Below, one piece after another: positions 59,371 through 64,000 of a stretch of 64,000 bases of DNA. The position numbers and the translations under genes are program-made. Position 1 is the first letter of the stretch. The number at the start of each line of letters is the position of its first letter. The DNA comes from Bdellovibrionales bacterium GWA1_52_35 (lineage in GTDB: Bacteria; Bdellovibrionota; UBA1018): the NCBI GenBank assembly GCA_001769805.1, contig MEPO01000010.1:1-64000 (forward strand), written 5' to 3'. The notes below the pieces were generated by a model, which saw only the letters and a program-made list of their open reading frames with translations, searched no databases and was not told the DNA's origin.

Positions 59371-59880
59371 TCAGATCCCCATGATCTCGACAGTGATTGG
59401 GGCCAGTTTGCCAGCATCCATCAGCTCGTCCAAAAGGTTGATCGCCTGATCTTCAGAGGTCACTTTTCTCGTCAGGGACTCCTTATCGACGAATTCAAGA
59501 TCCGCTTTGTAAGAAAGGATTTCCTGCTCCGTATAGCCTTGGTCCAGAAGAGCTTGAACATCGAGTACGGTCGTATTCGTTTTTTCATCAAGGATCATGA
59601 ACGGCAATCCGACTAGGAACATCACCAGATCCATTGCGCCATAGCCCTTATCCCGCGAATAGGTATAGGTGTGCTTCTGGGTATAACAAAACGCACTTGC
59701 CACTTTGTAGCGCAACCAATTTGAGCACGGATGGGTAAATACCTGAATCGGGGCTGTAACCACATCCAGAGCCGATACCTTTCGGGACAACCCGAAAGTT
59801 GCACCAATGCCCAGGGTGGTACAAATCACCAAAACTCCCGCTATACGACGATTCACCAAGTTCCGCTTCAGCTTCAACAT
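59371..59880 (-). CDS. Secreted/membrane protein, unknown
   Basis: 169 residues. N-terminal membrane helix (RIAGVLVICTTLGIGATFG), then two cysteines (HPCSNW, SAFCYT), a second hydrophobic segment (AMDLVMFLVGLPFMIL), and an acidic helical C-terminus. The ATG at 59880 has AAGGAG six bases upstream and is preferred to the GTG two codons earlier. The stop is one base before the clan-CD-like gene start, so the pair is co-translated. Divergent from the TIGR02147 gene. Confidence 0.6.
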   Translation of the reverse strand: MLKLKRNLVNRRIAGVLVICTTLGIGATFGLSRKVSALDVVTAPIQVFTHPCSNWLRYKVASAFCYTQKHTYTYSRDKGYGAMDLVMFLVGLPFMILDEKTNTTVLDVQALLDQGYTEQEILSYKADLEFVDKESLTRKVTSEDQAINLLDELMDAGKLAPITVEIMGI

Positions 59881-60029
59881 ATTCACTCCTTCTGTATTTG
59901 TTTATATTTCGGGCCTGCCTGGAGGGGCGGGCTTTTCAAGAATATATAGCGCTGCGCGTCATTGTTCCTTTTGAATATGTTAAACAATGAAATAAAACAT
60001 TTAATCATATATAATAAAGGGCATATCGT

Positions 60030-60845
60030 ATGGATAAGACAAACCTATTTGATCACAGAGATTATCGGGATTTCTTGGCCTCTCAGCTCCCCGCAAAGGG
60101 CCCAGGCCGAGGCGGCCGCTCCGGCCTGGCAGAGTACCTTCACTGCGAATTGAGCTTCGTTTCTCTGGTACTGAACAAGCGAGCGCACTTTAGTGCGGAG
60201 CACGCCTATGCAACCGGTGAGTTCCTCAACATGACGCCGGGGGAATTGGAGTATTTCCTACTCCTTCATTCAGCAACGCGCGCGGGATCATCGAAGGTGC
60301 GGTCTTTCTTCGAGCAAAAGATCAATCTCCAACTCAAGAAGCGGATGGAAATTCGCGAGCGTGTCAGAGTTGAACAGACGATGGGGTTGGAACAGCAACT
60401 GGAGTACTACAGTCACTGGGCTTATACGGCAGTCCACATGTGCCTGCTCAACGCCCGCCTGAATACTGCCCAGGCGATCGCGTCTTATCTCGACATTTCT
60501 CTTGCGCAGACAAAAAAGATCCTCCATTTTTTCGTGACAAACGGACTCGCGGAAAACGGCGACAAGGGTTACCGTTCGGGCAGTGTGCGCATGCACATTC
60601 CGGCGGATTCCCCTCTAGTTGCCCGACACCATGCGAATTGGCGGCTCCGTGCCCTGGACTCCTTATCGAATCCCAAGACCGACGACCTTCGTTACTCGTT
60701 GGTGCTCAGCGTTTCCAGAAAAGACGCGGACCGGGTCAAGGCTCTTATTCTTGATATGATCCAAAAAACCGAGCCGATCCTCAAGGAGTCCGGCGACGAA
60801 GCAGTCTACAGCATGTCCCTGGATTTTTACGAGGTCGGAAAATAG
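60030..60845 (+). CDS. TIGR02147-family regulator-like protein
   Basis: 271 residues. It starts FDHRDYRDFLASQLP and contains LAEYLHCELSFVSLVLNKRAHFSAEHAYATGEFLNMTPGELEYF and a second helical domain LDISLAQTKKILHFFVTNGLAENGDKGYRSG. This is the TIGR02147 family found mainly in Bdellovibrio and relatives and in Fibrobacter, with HTH-like halves and no assigned function. AAAGGG lies eight bases before the ATG. It helps identify the organism group. Convergent with the 60856 gene; divergent from the secreted pair. Confidence 0.85.
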   Translation: MDKTNLFDHRDYRDFLASQLPAKGPGRGGRSGLAEYLHCELSFVSLVLNKRAHFSAEHAYATGEFLNMTPGELEYFLLLHSATRAGSSKVRSFFEQKINLQLKKRMEIRERVRVEQTMGLEQQLEYYSHWAYTAVHMCLLNARLNTAQAIASYLDISLAQTKKILHFFVTNGLAENGDKGYRSGSVRMHIPADSPLVARHHANWRLRALDSLSNPKTDDLRYSLVLSVSRKDADRVKALILDMIQKTEPILKESGDEAVYSMSLDFYEVGK

Positions 60846-60855
60846 GATCTGAAAC

Positions 60856-62088
60856 TCATTCGCTCGTACAAGCGACGTTGAGGAAATGATCCCCGAACAT
60901 GACGTTTTTTGTTCCCGTGCCAGGATAAAGTTCATCACCGTAGGGATCGATCAAAACTGACTCTTCCAGAAGAGTTTTTGCATTACTTAAAACAACGAAA
61001 CGCACTTTATCGTCCCGGTCAGCTTCAACGATCTTCAACCGCAAGTAGCCGCTCGAACTGATAACGTAGGTGACTTTGATATCCCGCTTTTTACTGATGT
61101 TTCCGAGTTTGGCTGCCCCGCTTTTCACGCCCATCCAATCCATGACAATTGCGGCATTTCCCGCGGGTTCTCCCGGTATGACCTTGCCTGAAGGGGTTTT
61201 TGTGGCCTTGAAGAGCGAGACGGAACAGATCTGAGTCATTTGGCCGCGAAATTTCCAGCTATTCTGTCGGAACTCCTTGTACTTGTTTGTCTGCCGATAG
61301 TCGCCGGTCGATTCGATACCGGCCAATACACACAGTTCATGGTGAAGCAAAGCCTCGCGGTCGATTGCCTTCTCGATGCCGTTCCAGCTCGAACGCTGCA
61401 GAAGGGCTACAGGGGTGTTCTCCTTCCAGAGACTTGCCGCGGTGCTGTTTTGGATCTCTTTGCCTGTCTGTACGGAGAGTTCGCGATCCACGACCACGAC
61501 TCTCAGTTTATCGGCGATGTTGGCGAGCTTGTTTTTATGGTCTTCCGTGTAAATCTTCGAGGAGAGTTTGATTGCTTTGGTCACCGCCGAAAGGGTACGA
61601 GTCGCTGCAGCCAAACCATCCTTATCGCCCCCACCGCTTGTCCCGCCGCCCTCATCAGCCAAAAGAATTCGCTCGGAAAGATTTTTGAGACCATGATTCT
61701 CAAGCCCGGTCCCCGTCCCGCAGGTCGCACAGTTGGATTTGCGTGCCTTCTGGATGGAGCAATTCTTTTTGTCCGCGTCCTGGATATAGACGTTTTCTTG
61801 TGTGTAGGCGGCGCAGACCTTATCCGTATTCGTCTTCCAGGCATAATGTACTGGAAGTTCCCCGAGGCAGACGGAAATAGGAACTTCCTTGGGTTCTGCC
61901 GGCTCTATCGAGTCGAGCGAAATTTCCAGACAGGTCGCAATCACGGAGTGCCCGGCGCTGGCCACTGTGCCCCAGAGTCTCAGCACCTTGCCTGGTGCTT
62001 CGGCCTGGGCGCCAGGAACCGCGTGTGCTACCCCGAAGGATCCGATGCTGAGAGCGCAAGATAGGATAAGGGTATTTAAAAGGCGCAT
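60856..62088 (-). CDS. Secreted protein with HEL-like motif
   Basis: 410 residues with a signal peptide (to about AHAVP). Several cysteines are scattered. A helix REALLHHELCVLAGIESTGDYRQTNKY resembles the HELLG..G.E.TG.Y pattern common in secreted proteins of Bdellovibrio-like bacteria, but the zinc HExxH is not complete (HHELC). The C-terminal third is beta-rich. Function unknown, likely periplasmic. Convergent with TIGR02147, 10 bases apart. Confidence 0.6.
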   Translation of the reverse strand: MRLLNTLILSCALSIGSFGVAHAVPGAQAEAPGKVLRLWGTVASAGHSVIATCLEISLDSIEPAEPKEVPISVCLGELPVHYAWKTNTDKVCAAYTQENVYIQDADKKNCSIQKARKSNCATCGTGTGLENHGLKNLSERILLADEGGGTSGGGDKDGLAAATRTLSAVTKAIKLSSKIYTEDHKNKLANIADKLRVVVVDRELSVQTGKEIQNSTAASLWKENTPVALLQRSSWNGIEKAIDREALLHHELCVLAGIESTGDYRQTNKYKEFRQNSWKFRGQMTQICSVSLFKATKTPSGKVIPGEPAGNAAIVMDWMGVKSGAAKLGNISKKRDIKVTYVISSSGYLRLKIVEADRDDKVRFVVLSNAKTLLEESVLIDPYGDELYPGTGTKNVMFGDHFLNVACTSE

Positions 62089-62239
62089 AGTCCCATAATC
62101 ACTTCGGCAGAATCGGGTTTTGGCATAAATAAATATTTTAAAATCTTCGAATCAATTGATAGAGCTCTTTCAGAACTTCTCGCAATTTGTGACTTATGTT
62201 TCAGTAATAGCGGCACAGCCTAGCCGTGAACGGCAGCCG

Positions 62240-62291
62240 CAAATCCGCCATGAGTTGTCGTGCGTTCTCGTGCGCTTCGATCCGTTCTTCC
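62240..62291. repeat. 52-bp repeat, copy 1
   Basis: 52 bases identical at 51 positions to 63855-63906, in the same orientation, 1.6 kb apart. On the minus strand it encodes EERIEAHENARQLMADL in both copies, here followed by a stop after unrelated sequence. It sits just past the end of the secreted gene at 62299-63411. Looks like a duplicated gene fragment left by rearrangement. Confidence 0.75.
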
Positions 62292-62298
62292 GCGAGAA

Positions 62299-63411
62299 TC
62301 AATTCTTAGGCAGGTCCTTGAACGCGCCGCTTTCCTTTAAATAATCGCCGTTGCTCGTGCGAAAATTTCGCCGATCGTACACTTTAATGCCACGTCTTTT
62401 CAGTTCGGAAAGAAATTTTGGATCGGGCTCCTCCATCCGGTACTCAAAAGCCTTTACGATATCCAGGGGGTCCCCTGCGCCCCAAAGCTGGACTTCGACA
62501 TAGGCGCTCCCGTCATCTCGCCAAGACCGTTTGAGGGAAACAGGAGGGTGATACCCGGTCGAAACGGACTCGAGCCAAACACCAAAATCGCCTGCCTTGG
62601 TTGTGTCCTGCAACGGCCGGCGCAGGGCTCCGGGGTGTAAATACGGAGCCAGGAGCTCGCGGTCCCGCCAGGGCAGGAAGATCTGATCCCAAGCGTTCGG
62701 CGCACGAAGCGGCGCTGGATTCCCCTTGCCGATGATGTCGGTATTGGACTTGAATCTGTTGAAGGAATCCGTCGGCGTCCAGGTGATACGATCGCGAATC
62801 TTGTCGATATCCAGGATCCAGCCGTCATCCCCGTACCAGTCCGTGGAGCCGACGGCGGACTCCTGCGACAGTTTGCTTGCGGCGTTGGGGCGAAGGTAGG
62901 CGGATTTGGGTTTGAGTGCGGAAGGCCTGGCACCGTAATTTTCCAGTGCCTCTCCCAGGAGTCCAGCCTCGGCGAGATTCCGGTCATCGATATCAAGATG
63001 CCCCCGCGAGGTGAGGACCTCATGTTGGTTCTTGAAACCGGATTCGAGAATTCTCTGCCGATTGCGCGAGGCCCTGTGGATCACAATCTCGACATCCTCC
63101 TTTTGGAGCATTTCGACCAAGAAGTTCATCGTGGGGTCGTTGGCCTTCTTGACGGCAGACAGATACTGCTCGCGGCCCAGAAAACCCGTCGTGGGATAAA
63201 GGCGGTCAATGAGAGCTTCTTGTCTGGAAACGATCGAGCGTGCCTGAAGGAGGACCGTCGGTGGTTCTACATTGGAGATGAGCACGCGTTTTAATGCTTC
63301 CGGACATCCGTCCGCCAAGGCCGCCGCGGAGAAAATAGACACTAGCGCCGCAGTCCCAAGAGGACCCAGAAGCGAAGCGAGAAGGTATTTTACTAGTATC
63401 TTCGTGGACAT
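62299..63411 (-). CDS. Secreted protein, unknown function
   Basis: 370 residues with a signal peptide (LLGPLGTAALVSIFSAAALADG). Two short cores, VEIVIHRASRNRQRILESGF and YLRPNAASKLSQESAVGSTDWYGDDGWILDIDK, recall mono-ADP-ribosyltransferase or DUF-type folds, but the R-S-E triad cannot be confirmed. A C-terminal Glu/Asp-rich part follows. It lies between the two copies of the 52-bp repeat, and could have been inserted or duplicated there. No operon partner. Confidence 0.55.
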   Translation of the reverse strand: MSTKILVKYLLASLLGPLGTAALVSIFSAAALADGCPEALKRVLISNVEPPTVLLQARSIVSRQEALIDRLYPTTGFLGREQYLSAVKKANDPTMNFLVEMLQKEDVEIVIHRASRNRQRILESGFKNQHEVLTSRGHLDIDDRNLAEAGLLGEALENYGARPSALKPKSAYLRPNAASKLSQESAVGSTDWYGDDGWILDIDKIRDRITWTPTDSFNRFKSNTDIIGKGNPAPLRAPNAWDQIFLPWRDRELLAPYLHPGALRRPLQDTTKAGDFGVWLESVSTGYHPPVSLKRSWRDDGSAYVEVQLWGAGDPLDIVKAFEYRMEEPDPKFLSELKRRGIKVYDRRNFRTSNGDYLKESGAFKDLPKN

Positions 63412-63494
63412 GGTATCCCAAGTACTTTTCGGAGGTTTTAGCGAATTCCTAAAGCCGGCTTGAATGAATTTTTTAAATCTGACACTTGAAGGTT

Positions 63495-63832
63495 TTACGA
63501 TTGGGTGCTTTTCCGGATTATTTTCAGTTCCTGCACTGCTTGCTGGTCCTTTGGGCGATTCATCGATTCTTTGATAGTGATCAGATCATCAACTGAGATG
63601 ACGCGGCACTTATGTCCATAAAGAGCGATCTCGACTGATCTGCTTTTGATTTCAGAAAAATCCCCCGCGGGCGGTGCTTCTGAAGAATGTCGAGCACGCC
63701 CAAATCTGACTTTAAAAAGATATTGTTTGTGCCCCGAATTTCACTCGGATATTCGAGAAACGAATGCAGCGCCCTAGGGTTCATCCGATGTACGGGATGC
63801 AGATCTAGGAGTGTCTTGAGATTCTGCTGCAC
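63495..63832 (-). pseudogene. Frameshifted nucleotidyltransferase-like remnant
   Basis: One frame from a GTG at 63832 (AAAGGAG five bases upstream) reads LLDLHPVHRMNPRALHSFLE, then IRGTNNIFLKSDLGVLDIL. At about 63682 a one-base loss moves the message to the next frame, which continues EAPPAGDFSEIKSRSVEIAL, then CRVISVDDLITIKESMNRPK and DQQAVQELKII, to a stop at 63495. The 'LITIKES..RPKD' end is the C-terminal signature of MNT/AbiEii-type nucleotidyltransferases. The usual GS catalytic start is missing, so it is broken at both places. Confidence 0.6.
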
Positions 63833-63914
63833 GCAGCTCCTTTCCCGCAGCGCTCAAATCCGCCATGAGTTGTCGTGCGTTTTCGTGCGCTTCGATCCGT
63901 TCTTCCGGAGTCAT
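63774..63914 (-). CDS. Short helical ORF overlapping the remnant
   Basis: 46 residues, MTPEERIEAHENARQLMADL and then SAAGKELRAAESQ, followed by Ser/Thr/Asp. The first half shows helical, real-looking composition and is repeated as a fragment at 62240-62291. Its sequence carries the ribosome site for the remnant at 63832. It could be the first gene of a two-gene unit or part of the same decayed locus. Weak ribosome site of its own. Confidence 0.4.
   Translation of the reverse strand: MTPEERIEAHENARQLMADLSAAGKELRAAESQDTPRSASRTSDEP
63855..63906. repeat. 52-bp repeat, copy 2
   Basis: Second copy of the 52-bp repeat, differing from 62240-62291 by one base. It encodes residues 4-20 of the short ORF at 63774-63914 and appears to be the source copy, since the ORF here is complete. 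Confidence 0.75.
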
Positions 63915-64000
63915 TTCAAGATTTGAGCTGATAGCTGAGGCTCTCCGTCAAAACAGGGGGCATGAGCGATTTTGCTAGAATTGAGTTGCTTACACTTAAT

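Noticed and set aside
61240..62064. 274-residue plus-strand frame within the secreted gene 60856
   Set aside because: Shadow frame; the minus-strand protein has a signal peptide and a clear start.
62299..63411. ADP-ribosyltransferase identity for the secreted 370-residue protein
   Set aside because: The IHRAS and STDWYG segments are suggestive, but the R-S-E catalytic triad cannot be placed with confidence.

Overview
The window looks like the chromosome of a Gram-negative predatory-type or free-living bacterium of the Bdellovibrionota (old Deltaproteobacteria/Oligoflexia). This is inferred from a TIGR02147-family protein (60030-60845), many secreted proteins without familiar domains, lipoproteins with clear lipoboxes, an outer-membrane barrel, a TolC/RND efflux pair, and sigma32-like CTTGACA-N14-CCATT promoters. 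No rRNA, tRNA or CRISPR array was seen. Base composition is moderate, with an AT-richer accessory stretch at about 7.6-10.2 kb and a GC-rich toll/interleukin receptor (TIR) gene fragment at 3.9-4.5 kb.

Layout. (1) 0-10.8 kb is accessory DNA: a phosphotransferase, a secreted orphan, a TIR gene cut by an IS21-family element (4498-7618, with a zinc-ribbon passenger gene), a CPBP membrane-protease gene cut by the other end of the same element, and a higB-higA type toxin-antitoxin pair with two copies of a 19-bp palindromic operator. Broken helix-turn-helix remnants follow. (2) 10.8-22.3 kb holds a six-cysteine secreted peptide, a secreted trehalose-synthase-like GH13 enzyme, two histidine kinases, a probable heat-shock pair (zinc ribbon and Hsp20), TerC, an MltD-like lytic transglycosylase and an outer-membrane barrel. 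(3) 22.4-37.3 kb holds a methyltransferase, GH43, an ArsR-TolC-RND-DUF2892 efflux operon without an adaptor gene, a BPL_N-type secreted protein, and a 2118-residue secreted protein that combines amidoligase-like motifs with HEAT-like repeats. (4) 37.3-43.1 kb is a trehalose locus: otsA fused to a membrane sensor module, otsB, marR and a histidine kinase lacking its ATPase domain, facing a divergent GH15 glucoamylase/trehalase. (5) 43.1-50.4 kb holds rpsU, lipoproteins, a secreted PD-(D/E)XK-like nuclease, three GT-C glycosyltransferases and DoxX. (6) 50.4-57.5 kb holds a secreted ParB-like protein, GH65 phosphorylase, a tandem universal stress protein, beta-phosphoglucomutase and a cytochrome b/sulfite-oxidase-fold pair. 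(7) 57.6-64 kb is a run of secreted orphans, including a possible His/Cys clan-CD-like protein, around the TIGR02147 gene. It ends in a frameshifted nucleotidyltransferase-like remnant and a 52-bp repeat.

How the genes fit together. GH13 (TreS-like), OtsA/OtsB, GH15, GH65 and beta-phosphoglucomutase together could make and break trehalose or maltose and feed glucose 6-phosphate. Hsp20, the universal stress protein, TerC and trehalose suggest a general stress theme. The accessory ends of the window show repeated gene decay. The most unusual items are the giant amidoligase-like/HEAT protein, the sensor-OtsA fusion, the secreted ParB-like and nuclease-like proteins, and the IS21 element that truncates two unrelated candidate defence genes.
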